Assembly (NCBI RefSeq): GCF_963924675.1
Contig: NC_089232.1
Span: 55,015,229 to 55,079,228 of the forward strand
DNA length: 64,000 bases
From: Phocoena phocoena
Lineage: Eukaryota > Chordata > Mammalia > Artiodactyla > Phocoenidae
Reading direction: 5' to 3'
This document shows positions 21,261 to 32,470 of this stretch, one piece after another. The notes beneath the pieces were generated by a model. That model was not told where the DNA came from and did not search any database. It worked only from the letters and a program-made list of their open reading frames with translations. A program made the translations under genes and the position numbers. How positions within the stretch are numbered: the stretch's first letter is position 1; the number at the start of each line of letters is the position of its first letter.

Positions 21261-22235
21261 ACCTGATGCAGCAACGCTGTGGTTATGGAAGGTGCTGGGA
21301 GGGGAAGCCAGAGGGAGTTGGGGTGGTCCAGCCAGCTCATCCCACTTCCCCTCCCCCAGTCCCGGGGTGGGGTCTAGGACTGGCCCAGCACTGGGGGCCC
21401 TGAGGTCATTGCCCTGGGGTCTCAGCAGGACTGCAGCCCCTGTAGCCCCACCCCTGCATACATGACAATCAGGCTCCACCAGGTGAACAGAAGCTCATGC
21501 CACTGCCCGGCACCCTTTGTGGCTCCAGAGTGGGTGAGGGGCCCTGGGGAGGCCAGACCGCATACCCTTAGGGCCAGGGAGTGAGGAGAAGGGAGGATGA
21601 CTGATCCAGGCTTCTGAAGGAAAGGGAGCCACAGGGACTACAGCCAGAGGGACCTGGCCACTGCTCTCAGTGAGGCTATTTGCTAGCAGGAAAGGCATTG
21701 CCTTGGGGCCTCGGTGTGTTGGTAGACAGGCTTCTATTTGGAGATGCTCCAAGAGATGCTTTTGGAGTGAGAGCTCTGCAGGGTGAGGATCCGGGGTGGG
21801 TGGCATCCCCAGCTTCTGCTTCTCCAGCCCCAGAAGCAGCCCGCATCTCCTCTCACTGTTCCCAGCAAGGGTCGCAGGGAGGAGGAAAGGGGTATTCACT
21901 TCAACCAGCCCCACTGTGCCCTCATGAGATGAGGACCTTCCTGGGTCAGGTGCTTGGCCTCCCCATCAGACTAGAGGCTTCTGGAACAGAAGTCAGCTTT
22001 CCTTCTAAGACAGAGTCAGGGTTTCTGCCTCGTTCTGTTCTCCACGTCCCCTGGCAGTTCCTGAGCCATCCTCCCCAGGTGACATAAGGCCTGGGCCTCT
22101 ATGATGTGCAAAGGATCTCTGCTTCTGCCCGGTGAGTGGGTAGTTCTGGCCATCCCAGTGCAGATTTTCTCCTGTGTCGGTGAGGGCTCCACAGGGAGGT
22201 GGGGCTGAGGAGGGCCTGATGGGAGGAGAGGAAGG
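21261..22235. other. Unique intergenic DNA
   Basis: No gene or clear repeat. Confidence 0.4.
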
Positions 22236-22409
22236 CAGGACTGGGGTATAATTTGGGGAGCCCAGGACAAAATGAAAATTGGGGGCCCCTTGTTCAAGCT
22301 TTTTAAATTCCGAGATGGCATCAACAGAGTATTAAACCAAGCATGGGGTCCTTCTAAGTGCAGGGACTTGTATAGCTTCACGGATCACACATCCATAAAG
22401 CCAGGCCTG
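22236..22409. mobile_element. Short MITE-like element with CAGG(A/C)CTGG ends
   Basis: It is bounded by CAGGACTGG (22236-22244) and CCAGGCCTG (22401-22409), inverted copies with one mismatch. The interior includes 'gggggccccttgttcaagc' and 'cagagtattaaaccaagc'. It looks like an old hAT-like non-autonomous element; the family is not named. Confidence 0.4.
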
Positions 22410-22694
22410 CTGGAGGGAACAGGTGTTCCAGAAATGGGGGCTCTTTGTGGAGAGACGAAAGGAGGCTGGAGCAAGGACCAAGGGGCAGGGAGGAGCTGGG
22501 TCTCCTGGACTGTTAAAAACAGGGAAAGATGAGGCTGATTAGGTTGGATGGTACCAGATCCAGAAGAATCCTGAACACTCAAATTTGAACTTGATCTGGA
22601 GGTAAGCACTAAAGTTTCCTGAGCCCCCAGGGAACCAGGAGAGGCTTGGCCAGGGTGGAACAGGAATGGGCCCATGGAAATCAATTGCTCCCTA

Positions 22695-22795
22695 GATGAT
22701 TTACTGAAGAGGAAAGGCCCAGAGAGAGACAGAGACTTGCCCAAAGTCATCCAGCCAGGGGTACAGAGCCAGGCCAGAGCTCTAGCTGCCTGGAA
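22695..22795 (-). mobile_element. MIR SINE fragment
   Basis: 'ttactgaagaggaaaggccc', 'gacttgcccaaagtcatcc' and 'agagctctagctgcctgg' follow reversed MIR order. Confidence 0.6.
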
Positions 22796-24439
22796 TCTTG
22801 TCTCAGGTTCTGTGGGGAATAAATTGAGAACTGATGTGCGGCGTGGGAGGGCAGGTAGTGTTGGGCCTCTGATGTTTGGTCCAACTAAAGGGCAGGACCC
22901 ACCTCCCCCAGAACCTTCAGTCTCGGGGCATCCTCTCCTGGGTGTCCTTTTCCTCTAGCCCTGCCTCTGTGTCTCTTGTGTTCCCCCTTTGCCCATCCTC
23001 ATGCTTCTCCACTACCTTCCCTACTTGGCCCCCCAGAGCTGTGCCTTGCCACGGACCTGAACTTTTGCAAACTCAACCCCCTACCCCTACCCCTACCCAC
23101 CCCCAGGCCGGCAATGGCCTGCAAGTGAACAGGTGCCCAGAGCAGAAGCCTCTGCCACAGGAAGGAATCTCAAGGCCCCAGAGGTTCCTCCAGGCCACGC
23201 CCAGAATCTGCTGCTTCCCCCTCCCCCTACCTTGCCCCTCCCCCCCATTCGACTTGGTGCTCTGCCCCGTCTCTACTCCCTCCTGCACTCCAAAACCCGG
23301 ATCCTGAGACCCACTCAAGGCGTTTGGAAACCTCACTGACGCCTCAGTGCCCCCTGGGGCCTCCACATCCGTTACTTCCCTGTGTTCTTTGGGAAAATGG
23401 AGAGCTTGCAAAGCTACCATGCAAATATGTGCAAAAGAGATGCAAATTAAAAATTGAGAGCCGTCCCCTTAAAACCAGTCTCGGCCCTGGGTGGTGGCTT
23501 CACTCCTTCCTGCTCTGCTGGATTCACAGAAATTTGTGAGTGCTTGTCAGTGACTGTGTATGTGAGAAAGTCAGAAACAGAAATGCAGAGCCCAAGGACA
23601 GGGTGGTTATCAAGCCTCCGAGCCAGAGTGAAGGGGCGGGGCCTGGGCGGCGCTTCCCTCCCCACCGGGAGGCCCGCGTCAGAGGCTGTATGAGGGGGGC
23701 GGGGGGAGATGAGAACACTGTATATGGCTAAGAAGTTTCCTGGGCTTCCTCAGGGTCACTGTCAAGGGTGGGGGAAGGCAGAGGCTGGGGGGCAGTGGCC
23801 TAGGGAGGGGGGCTGGGGCAGAGGGGAGAGGAGCAGGCTGCCAGGGTGAGCTGGGGGGAGGGGCTCTGCTCTGAGTCTCAGACAGGGGCTGTAACCCCTA
23901 ACGGAAAACTTCCCAGGCTTGGAAGCCCCCACTGGTGCCAAGCCGAGGCCATCCCACACTCCGTGCCCCTGCTGCCCTGAGGAACTCATGTGGGAGCCCC
24001 CCAGCCAGCGAGGTACTTGACCTCTAGGGGCCTTGCTTTCCTCATTTGTAAACACAAGCGACGGTGTGAGGAAACCACTGTGCAATGCTGATTCTAAGCG
24101 GTCTGGGTCTGGTAAGATGATTTACAACCTGCAGAAAGAAGGGAGGTGGTATGTCCTTCTAGAAGTCTCTTGCGAGAACCTCAGCAAAACGTCTTCAAGT
24201 GATGAGCCCTATTTTAAGAGGGACTTGGAAATCCCAGTTCAGAGTTCCTGAGTCTCCTTGTGGAGTCTCCTTGGGTTACATCCTCAGATCATAGGAAACA
24301 AGGAGCACGTTTGCTGGGAAGAGTCCCACTCGGGGAGGCCCTACGGGATTAAGAGTACAAGTATCAATATAGGTGAGAGAAAGTGAAAAGGAAGGAGGAA
24401 TGACACGGTAACTGGCTTGAAGAGCTGAATTTGAGGTTT
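22796..24439. other. Unique intergenic DNA with GC-rich tracts
   Basis: It contains a telomere-like CCCCTA tract (23077-23099) and a GC-rich patch near 23630-23710. No coding support. Confidence 0.4.
23077..23099 (-). repeat. Telomere-like G-rich tract (minus strand)
   Basis: Three CCCCTA units in tandem followed by CCCACCCCC on + give four G-runs of at least three on the minus strand, separated by TA. This is a classical G-quadruplex-forming pattern. Confidence 0.7.
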
Positions 24440-24650
24440 GGTGCTAGGTTCTTTTAAATTTTGTGTGGCTTTTGGGTCAGGCAAGCCAGCCTCTGCCACT
24501 TTCTAGCTGTTTAACCTCACCCAGCCTCGGTTTTCCCATTGGTAAAATGGGGATGATAATGGCTGTCCCCAGGCTTGCAGTGGGAATGCAGTTCTGCAGG
24601 ATATATATCGGGAGGGTAGTACAAGGCCATGTGGGTGTTGAGCAGGCAAA
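24440..24650 (+). mobile_element. MIR SINE
   Basis: GCCTCTGCCACTTTCTAGCT, GGTTTTCCCATTGGTAAAAT and GGGGATGATAATGGCTGTC follow MIR order. Confidence 0.8.
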
Positions 24651-25500
24651 CTCGGGGCTTCCCCCAGAGCAGAAACAGAGCTTCTCAGTACAGTTATTAC
24701 TTGAGTAGAGAATTCAGTTTTTCTAGAAAAGGACTGAGTGAGCCCTGTGTCATACTGTCTGTGGTTCCCGCAGTGGGGAGGCTGACCACGGGCTTGGGTG
24801 TGATAGAGCCGTCCCTCTCCCGCCTCCACCTTTGGAGGACCACATGGGCTGCACGATGGAACTTGAAAGGATAGTTCTAACAGAAGCAGACAGTTTCCTG
24901 CAGCTATGCAACAGCCCACGCCAGCTTGAATCACCCACGGCTGAGGGAAGCTGGGGGAGCAAGGTCCACAAGTGCCTAGGGCTAGGTTAGTCTCAGAGAC
25001 TTCCCGGAGACAGCCGGCCCCCAGATCCTCACTGGAAAAGAAGAGCTTGACTGGGGAGGGTGTTGCTCTTTTGTGATTTCTTTAGTGAAATAAATCCTTG
25101 TAGCCCAGGGTGTTGGGGCCTGGTATGTGTATATTCAGAGAGGTCTCTAGGTGGAGATAAGAGCACCGATAAACTAGATCACAGATAGGAATGCAACCTA
25201 CTGACCCTCCAGTCTCCAGGAACACACAGCAGTTAGCTCCAGGCAAATCCTCCTCCTTCAGAAAGCCCACCAGGAGTGCGTCCAGCAGTGTGGCTTGCAG
25301 CTGCCAAGCTACAGGGAAACTTCTTGGACCTGTGCTGGGGATATGGGAGAGGCTGATGGGGGGGGCATGGGGAGAAGAAGGTGGGTTAGGGCCAGGGCCA
25401 GAGCCAGGGTGGCTGCATGGGGCGGTAATGGCCAGAGCAAGGGGCTTATAGGCCCTGTGTGAGACTGGCCCACAGCAGGTGGGAGGTATTTTTAGGTAGG
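24651..25500. other. Unique intergenic DNA
   Basis: No gene or clear interspersed repeat. A small GGGCCA repeat lies near 25390-25410. Confidence 0.4.
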
Positions 25501-25542
25501 CTCAGGTGCAGACAGAGACATTACGCCATGACCCGACAGGTG

Positions 25543-25574
25543 GTTAATATTTAATCCCTTCCTTAATCATTAAC
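25543..25574. promoter_or_regulatory. Pair of HNF1-like palindromic motifs
   Basis: GTTAATATTTAAT (25543-25555) and CTTAATCATTAAC (25562-25574) each come close to the HNF1 consensus GTTAATNATTAAC (two mismatches, and one read in reverse). A RUNX-like AACCACA follows at 25618-25624. The block is non-repetitive. Confidence 0.45.
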
Positions 25575-25854
25575 TCCCTGGCTGGCTGGAGAGGAAAGGG
25601 ATTGTTGTCAAATCAGTAACCACAGGCTAGGAACAATGTCCACCAAGCTCGTTGCCCCTCCTGCATCTGGGAGTGCTGGCTGGGTGGGGTTGTCCGAGGC
25701 CCTGGGGGCCCTGGTTCATCTCCTTCCCATAGTGACCTCAGGACATGGAGAAGGTACAGGAGGTCAGGAAGAACCCCCTCCAAGCCAGGGATTGCCCTCT
25801 AACCCCAGGCACTTACTGGTGGGGAGGGACTGTGGGAGGCAGTGTCCATTCAGG

Positions 25855-26005
25855 CGTGAGGATTCCAGGCCCTGCTTCCAGGCCGAGTGACCTTGGGCGA
25901 GTCACCACGTGGCCTCCCTGAGCCTCAGTTTCCTCATCTGCTCAATGAGGATAAGTATTCTTATCTTAAAGGATGGTCATGAGATTTGAGTCAGACATGG
26001 GTGTA
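25855..26005 (+). mobile_element. MIR SINE
   Basis: GAGTGACCTTGGGCGAGTCA, CCTGAGCCTCAGTTTCCTCA and 'aatgaggataagtattc' follow MIR order. Confidence 0.88.
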
Positions 26006-26588
26006 CAAGGAAGTACTCTGTAAGCTGAAGATTGAGACAGCAAATAAGTCAGAGAAAGGACAGGCGGAAAGATACAGAGAGTAAGAGTTCAAAGCTGAGA
26101 GAGGAAAGCTACCATGCTCTGGTTTCTAGTCACTTAAATGCAGCTCCATTCAATGCAGCTGGCTTTAATTCAGATCATGAGTATGTACTGGGCAAGGCTG
26201 TGTCCCCAGTCCTAAGCTGGGCTTTGGGGTAATTTGAAAGGAGTCAGCCTCACCCTCAGGGAGCAAGGGTGACCAAGCTCCAAGCCTAAACCAGAACAAG
26301 ATGAACAGTGTTTGTGATGTAGGCCAGCACGTCAGGGCTGCAGGGTCAACAGGGAAGGGCAGGGGGAGAACAGTGTGAGCTGGAGGGCCAGAACAGGCTT
26401 CAGGGGCGAGGCAGGGTGGGGGAGCACCCTGAGGGATGAGTAGGCAGGCGTTGGGTATGTAGGGGAGGGAGGACTCCTGAGTATATGCTCGCACGTACCC
26501 GGGGCATTCAAGTACATAAGCAGACTGTGCAAGGGTGTACACGAATCACACTTACACACTCACAAATTGATTCACACAGTCAACCGTG
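26006..26588. other. Unique intergenic DNA
   Basis: No gene or clear repeat. Confidence 0.4.
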
Positions 26589-26628
26589 AGTGTGTGTGTA
26601 CGCGCACACACACACACACACACACACC
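26589..26628. repeat. (TG)n-TACGCG-(CA)n microsatellite
   Basis: TGTGTGTGTACGCGCACACA continues as a pure CA run. The two halves are complementary, so the tract is self-complementary. Confidence 0.9.
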
Positions 26629-27045
26629 CTCTTGGGCACGCATGGGCCTCCTCTCCCAGCTCCAGCCCTGAGACCCTCTGGGTAATTCAGCACATCTGAG
26701 CCTGGCTGACACCCGCCAAAGTACTGAAGCCTTCAGGGTACATACAAAAGCCGTGGAGTAAACCACCCCAAAGCAGAGTTACTTTTCCTCTGTTCCCTCC
26801 TTCTGCTGAATTTTTAAGGCTGAAGTTCATCATTTATCTAAAGAGAAAATATGTAAAATAACCGGTCTTGTTAAGAGTACAATATTATATTTTTATATAA
26901 AAATAAAAATTAAATTGGAATTATTTATTCAGGATGAAACTTAATATGTATACGCATATTGCAACAAATATTTCTGTAAATTATCAGAAGCTCTGTTATC
27001 TTTGTATCCACTGCCACTTCAAATTGGGAATCAATTTCATTAAAA

Positions 27046-27177
27046 AAATTTTTTTTTTCTTTTTTTTGGCTGCATCGAGCAGCTTGTGGGATCTTAGTTC
27101 CCCAACCAGGGATCAAACCCAGGCCCTCTGCAGTGGAAGCCCAGAGTCCTAACCACTGGCCCGCCAGGAAATTCCCA
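27046..27177 (-). mobile_element. CHR-family SINE, old truncated copy
   Basis: A T-rich tail, then TTTGGCTGCATCGAGCAGC, and a reversed head ending 'accactggcccgccagg'. It is diverged and lacks most of the body. Confidence 0.75.
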
Positions 27178-27777
27178 TAAAGTTTTTTTTTAAAGAGGAG
27201 GTGCAGCTAGAGCCTCATGTGGGTGTGAGGGAGCTGCAAGCAGAAAGCTTAGAGTCGGCATGGACATCCGGACACACCTTCCAGCTGGGACAGGAGACAG
27301 GCAGGAAGGGGATTAAGGGACTAGACAGAGGCAGGTCTGGGGGCAGCAGGCACAGCTTCTTAGAGGAGGAAGGTATGGAGTGACCTTTAGGAAAGAGGGA
27401 TTGGAGGGGCACAGGGAGAGCTCCCTGGAGGGCTAGCGGGGCCCCCGGGAGCCATACTCTCAGCCCACCTCTGGCTACGCCATCCATATCCCATTCTCAG
27501 ACTGGGATCAGATCCCCATAGCCAAAAAGAAGCCAGGCAGAGACTCCTCAGAAACTGGCCTGAAGGGTGATAGAAATAGAATTCTGTCTTTCCCTCTAGG
27601 GCTGTATAGGAGCCTGGGGTAAAGGTCCTTCTCTGAGCTCTCTAAGCAAATACTAAGACTCCTGTAGGAAGCCAGTCTTGCTCTGTGTTCCCTGCCCTGA
27701 GGAGCTTCTGTAGTGCCGTGTAGCCAGGGAGGGGCCCCTAACAGAGGTACAAACACTGCTAGGGTCAGGCCATCGGT
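27178..27777. other. Unique intergenic DNA
   Basis: No gene or clear repeat. Confidence 0.4.
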
Positions 27778-28002
27778 GGTTTGGAGCTCAGGCTCTGGAT
27801 CCAGATCGCCAGAGCCTAAATCCTGCCTCCATCCATTTCCAGCTGTGTGACCTTGGGCCTGTTACCTGACCTTTCGGTGTTTCAGTTTCTTGTCTATAAC
27901 ACTGGGATAACAGTAAAGTACTTGATGCTTGTGGTTGTTGTGAGGGTTAAATGAGACACAGGGTCCAGCCTAGTGCCTGACACGTGGTAAGTGCTAAAGC
28001 CA
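27778..28002 (+). mobile_element. MIR SINE, near full length
   Basis: Head to tail are all present: CTCAGGCTCTGGATCCAGAT, CAGCTGTGTGACCTTGGGCC, TGTTGTGAGGGTTAAATGAG, GTGCCTGACACGTGG. Confidence 0.93.
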
Positions 28003-28014
28003 TTTAAAAAAGGA

Positions 28015-28180
28015 CAATGAGTTTCTGACTCGCATATTCAGGGAAGCTTCCTGGAGGAGGAGACATGTCAGCAGGCCCTTGAGGGACCAGCGGGGTTGCC
28101 ACAGATCCAGGTGAAGGAAAGATGTCCCTTCCCTGAGGAGGGGCCAGCGTAAGCCGAAGCAAGAAAGGACATGGCATGTT
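28015..28180 (-). mobile_element. L2 fragment
   Basis: 'cagggaagcttcctggagg' followed by 'ggacatggcatgtttgggg' matches the common reversed L2 segment. Confidence 0.5.
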
Positions 28181-28604
28181 TGGGGACCACGAGGAATTTC
28201 GTGTGGCCACACCCACTGCCTGGAGGATAGAAGTGGGGCCTGGTTGGGGTCCGCAGAGGTCGGGGAGGGTTTGGAATGTCCAGCTATCCTGGAGCAATGG
28301 GAACTCAGGGAGGCTTGTGAGTGGGACTCTGACAACACTAAGGCTGAGTTCTGGCAACAAGGATCGGCTTTTGCTGCTGGGGAGAAACCCAGGCAGAAGG
28401 TCGTCGAGGGGCCAGGAGCCTTGCAGGAGGCGGGTCTCAAGGCTCTGGGCTTGGGTGATTTGGGAGGTTGGCCTGAGACCGGTGGGGAGGTAGAGGTGCT
28501 GACTTCGTCTGTGGGTCTTTTCACCCTGGTTAGACTCAAAATATACCCTCCGTGAAGCTCCATCACAGGAGCCTTTGGGCATGCTCTCTGAGGTCCTTCC
28601 AGCC
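28181..28604. other. Unique intergenic DNA
   Basis: Overlapping long open frames on the minus strand (about 210 codons) span here and the flanking L2. They have no start or domain support. Confidence 0.4.
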
Positions 28605-28715
28605 CCTGCATTCTGTGGGTCTGGCCCCACCACCTTGGGCAGGTCACATCATTTGTCCTGCTTCCATTTTCCCATCTGTCAAGTGAATACAGGAATTCCT
28701 GTCTACTCTGGGATG
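28605..28715 (+). mobile_element. MIR SINE fragment
   Basis: 'caccttgggcaggtcacatc' and 'ttccattttcccatctgtc' are the MIR core. Confidence 0.7.
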
Positions 28716-29172
28716 TGGAAGCAGATGCTCTGCTCCTTTTCTGTCCAAGGTCAGGCCGAGGGTCAGGTAGGGAGGTTCACGGCAGGGAAGGACCCAGGCC
28801 ACAGCTTTACCTCTGCCTTGCTGGGGTGGCCCCTCAGCTTATCTGAGTCAGGGCAGGGCTGGGATGCACGAGGAGGAGATACTCCTTCAGGCAGCCAGAT
28901 AGTGTGAGGGGGTGATAAAGGGCACAGGCCCAGAAACCGACTTAGAGAGGGTGGGACGGCGAGGCTGTCACTTCCCTGGCCCCTTGGCCGACCCCCATGC
29001 ACCTTCCCGGCCAGCTGGGTACAGCCGCAGCCTTCCATCCTCCCACCCTCCCACCGTGGGACAGGAGGAGAGAAAAGAGGCCACAGGAACTGGCCTTTCA
29101 AAGTTGTTGGTGGGCTTTGGACACTGTCTCAGGGGGCTGATGGGGGCAGAGGCCAGACTGTGAGGGAAAGGG
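28716..29172. other. Unique intergenic DNA
   Basis: No gene or clear repeat. Confidence 0.4.
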
Positions 29173-29546
29173 AGGGTGACCAACTCATCCTTCCCAGTTT
29201 TGTTTGTTTGTTTTAATTTATTTATTTGGCTGCACTGGGTCTTAGTTGCGGCGTGCGGGATCTTTTAGTTGCAGCGTGCGGAATCTTTAGTTGTGGCATG
29301 TGGGATCTAGTTTCCTGCCCAGGGATCGAACCCGGGCCCCTGCATTGGGAACACGAAGTCTTAACCACTGGGCCACCAGGGAAGTCCCTCCTTGCCAGTT
29401 TTAACACTGAAAGCCTGTCCTCAGAAACCTCTCAGTCCTGAGCAAATCAAGATGGTTTGCCTGGGACTGTCCAGGGTTTAAAACTGAAAGTCCCTTATCC
29501 CGGAAACCACCTCAGTCCCAGGGAAACCAAGACAGTTTGTCACCCT
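29173..29546. mobile_element. MITE-like element with AGGGTGAC(C/A)AACT ends, split by a SINE
   Basis: AGGGTGACCAACT (29173-29185) and its inverted copy AGTTTGTCACCCT (29534-29546) bound the element. Without the SINE it would be about 173 bp. The interior holds two imperfect copies of a unit containing 'actgaaag...cctcagtcc..gg.aa' (about 29407-29460 and 29480-29530). This is a non-autonomous DNA transposon by structure; the family is not named. Confidence 0.55.
29202..29389 (-). mobile_element. CHR-family SINE nested in the MITE
   Basis: The body contains TTGGCTGCACTGGGTCTTAG and the reversed head ACCACTGGGCCACCAGGGAA. Target-site duplication: CCTTCCCAGTTTT (29189-29201) and CCTTGCCAGTTTT (29390-29402). 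Confidence 0.9.
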
Positions 29547-29635
29547 AGGAGTAAAAGAGTAGGTCTGGCGGGGGCGGGGTGACTAGGATGGGGGAGCAGA
29601 CAGCTCTTTTCTGAGTTTCCATAGCCCTGATTCTT

Positions 29636-30545
29636 TTTTTTTATTTATTTTTTATTGAGGTAACATGGGTTTATAACATTATATTTCATATACTCCTGTA
29701 TATGTTACAGTGTGTTCACCACCAGAACTTTAGTTTCCATCTGTCACCATAGAGTTGATCCCCTTTACCCATTTTGCCCTCCTCCCTCCACTCCTTTCCC
29801 TCTGGTAACCACTACTCTGTTCTCTGTGTGTTTATTTCTCTTTGGTTTGTTCATTTATTTTATTTTATTTTATTTTATTTTTTATTTTTGAGGTACGCGG
29901 GCCTCTCCCGTTGCGGAGCACAGGCTCCGGACGCGCAGGCTCAGCGGCCATGGCTCACGGGCCCAGCCGCTCCGCGGCATGTGGGATCTTCCCAGACCGG
30001 GGCACGAACCCGTGTCCCCTGCATCGGCAGGCGGACTCTCAACCACTGCGACACCAGGGAAGCCCCATTTATTTTATTTTGTTTGTTGTTTTTTGTCTTC
30101 TACATATGACTGGAATCATATGGTATTTGTCTTTCTCTGTATGACTTATTTCATTTAGCATAATACACTCAAGGTCCATCCATGTTGTCACAAATGGCAA
30201 GATTTCATCCTTTTTATAGCTGAGTAAGTATTCCATTCCATACATATACCACATCTTCTTTATCCATTCATCTGTCAGTAGGCACTTAGGTTGTTTCTGT
30301 ATCTTGGCTATTGTAAATAATGCTGCAATGAACACAAGGGTGCATATATCTTTTTGAATGAGTGTTTTCATATTCTTTGGTTATATACCCAGAAGTGGGA
30401 TAGCTGGATCATATGATAATTCTATTCTTAATTTTCTGAGGAATCTCCCTAATGTTTTCCACAGTGGCTGCACCAATTTACATTCCCACCAACAGTGTGT
30501 GAGTGTATTTACATACTCCCTGTCTTCACCAACACTTGTTATTTT
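29636..30545 (-). mobile_element. 5'-truncated L1 with target-site duplication
   Basis: The T-rich left end is the poly(A) side. The right end contains GTGGCTGCACCAATTTACAT, reversed L1 ORF2 end. Flanks 29616-29635 and 30546-30565 are 20-bp direct repeats (TTTCCATAGCC...ATTCTT) with three mismatches. No functional frame remains. Confidence 0.88.
29867..30065 (-). mobile_element. CHR-type SINE (short form) nested in the L1
   Basis: A complete head is present in reverse (CTCAACCACTGCGACACCAG). Target-site duplication CATTTATTTTATTTT at 29852-29866 and 30066-30080. Confidence 0.92.
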
Positions 30546-30565
30546 TTTCCATAGCCTCAATTCTT

Positions 30566-32335
30566 AACCATGCCTACTTGTGTTCAGCGCATGCCCTGTG
30601 TGAGGGAACGGCTCAGGTTTTGTCTCTAGTGGGCGAATCTGGAAGTCTGGATCTGCTTCACTAGAGGGCTTCTTTGCCAGGCTGAGGCTGGGAGGGGTGG
30701 ACAGTTCATGGGAGAATTTTTGATGTCAGCTGCTCTGTCCTCCCGGAGCCTTCAGAGGTAGAGAGGGGACTTGGGATGGGTTGCGTGCCTCACAGCTTGC
30801 CGCTCTGGTTAGTGGGATGCTATAGTACCACAGATGTAACCAGCAGCCAGATCTCTGGGATCAGAAATTGCTGAAAATCAAAGTTAGGGTGCCTGCCTGG
30901 CTTTGGGGGTCCAGTCACAATGCTCTGCTCAGAGCCCCTGCTCCCACCCCCCCCTCGGGCCCTGCTCACTTGGCCCCGTCCCATGTGGGCTTCTGGGACT
31001 GGAGCAGGTTCTGGGGACAGGACAGGAAAGCTGTCAGGTGTGTGGGAGGGTGGTCAGGGGCTCCTCCCTAGAGAGGACACAGATGAGTCGGGGGAGTCAG
31101 AAGGGAGGCTTTCTGCCACCTGCGGTTCAGGCCTAGGCCTCCCTGCCTCCCAGCCTCCAGGCTTGGTTTTATCCCATACTCACCCTGGAAAAAGGGTAGA
31201 CTTTCCTTACCTGGGACATGGAAATCTCAGAGACCCTTGGCCCCAGCACCTCCGTCCTCAGAGCGGCGCTGGCCAGTCAACGTGAGGCGAAAACCTGATG
31301 GGGTTGATGGGAGCAGGGCCCGGGAGACAGAACAGAGCACCCGGAAGAGACAGGCCTTGGACCGTCTATTGCGGGACGGGCCTAAAGGGATGGGAGAGGA
31401 AAATGGTGCCCAAAGATACCCCTAAGACGGCTCCCTGTAGGTTGGCTCAGCCAAAGAAGATTCTGAGAGACTTCATGGTCTCTGAGGAAGTGTCTGAACC
31501 AGATACCCACAGAATAACTATTTCTAGACTTAATGGAAAATCTATACCACGTCTCCTTCCGAGGATTCCTGAGTTGGTTGGGTGGGTGAAGCCAGCTGTT
31601 AGTGAAGCCAGCTGCGGTCTTGCTTTTGACATCAGGGTTGGCAAATGGGCCTAACTCTAGGCTCCCTTGCTTCCAGAAAGTCATCTTCCCTGCCCCTCTG
31701 CTCCCCCAGCCCCACCAGAGGTAGGGGCCTGCTTATAGCTCACCTCATTTTACCTGTATCAGGCCCTATTGCTTTGGCCTATTCACTTATTCAGCACCTC
31801 CCTGAGTCGTGGTCCCTGTCTGGTCACCTCTGAGCCCCCACGCTTCCCAGGTAGTGTCTCTGCAGATGTCTGGAAGATTGCTGTGTGGTAGGCCGTGGGA
31901 CCCCCCAACGGTGACCATGAAGTTCCAGACAGGCGAGGGCCAGGGGAGAGGGGCTGGAGGAGGGGCGCAGAGACCAGGCTAGGTGTCTTGGGGGAGAGAC
32001 GGAGAGTGTTCTGGGTGGGCCAGTTCTGGGGCCCTTTGTGTCTCAAACTCAGCCTTCCCCGCCCTCCCACACTGACTCAGCCACGAGACCAAACTGTGTG
32101 AACAAATGGTAGCAATGGTCCAGGGGTTGGGACGGAATCCCCCCAGACAGGCTGGCCAAAGGGTTCCCGTCGATGAGTCGATGACTTCCTCAGTCTGCAG
32201 GGAGCCACAGGGAAGGGGGCCGAGGGGGCAGAGGGGAGAGGCTGGGAGCAGGGCTACCCTGGGGGGCGGGGCCGAGGGGGGAGGTGCTGAGGGCAGAGGA
32301 GCCAGGCCTGGCTGGCCTTTGAAGGGCAGGCCTTC
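30566..32335. other. Unique intergenic DNA
   Basis: No gene or confident repeat is recognised. A GC-rich tract lies near 32210-32300. Confidence 0.4.
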
Positions 32336-32470
32336 CTGGGGTGGACACTTTAATCGCCCCCAATTAAACCATTGCCGGAAGCTTTTAACAGCCCCATACG
32401 GCCTTTCAAGGACTGCCCTTTTGTCAGACAGCCAAGCTGTTATGCAAAAAGAGAGCAGGCTGGGGGCCTC
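32336..32470. other. Non-repetitive AT-balanced block, possible conserved element
   Basis: It contains CCAATTAAACCATTG, TTTTAACAGCC, TTTTGTCAGACAGC and TTATGCAAA (octamer-like). It stands out from the GC-rich neighbours and matches no repeat I recognise. Confidence 0.3.

Noticed and set aside
28004..28647. Two overlapping minus-strand open frames of over 200 codons
   Set aside because: They overlap in two frames, cross MIR and L2 fragments, and show no domain or splice pattern.
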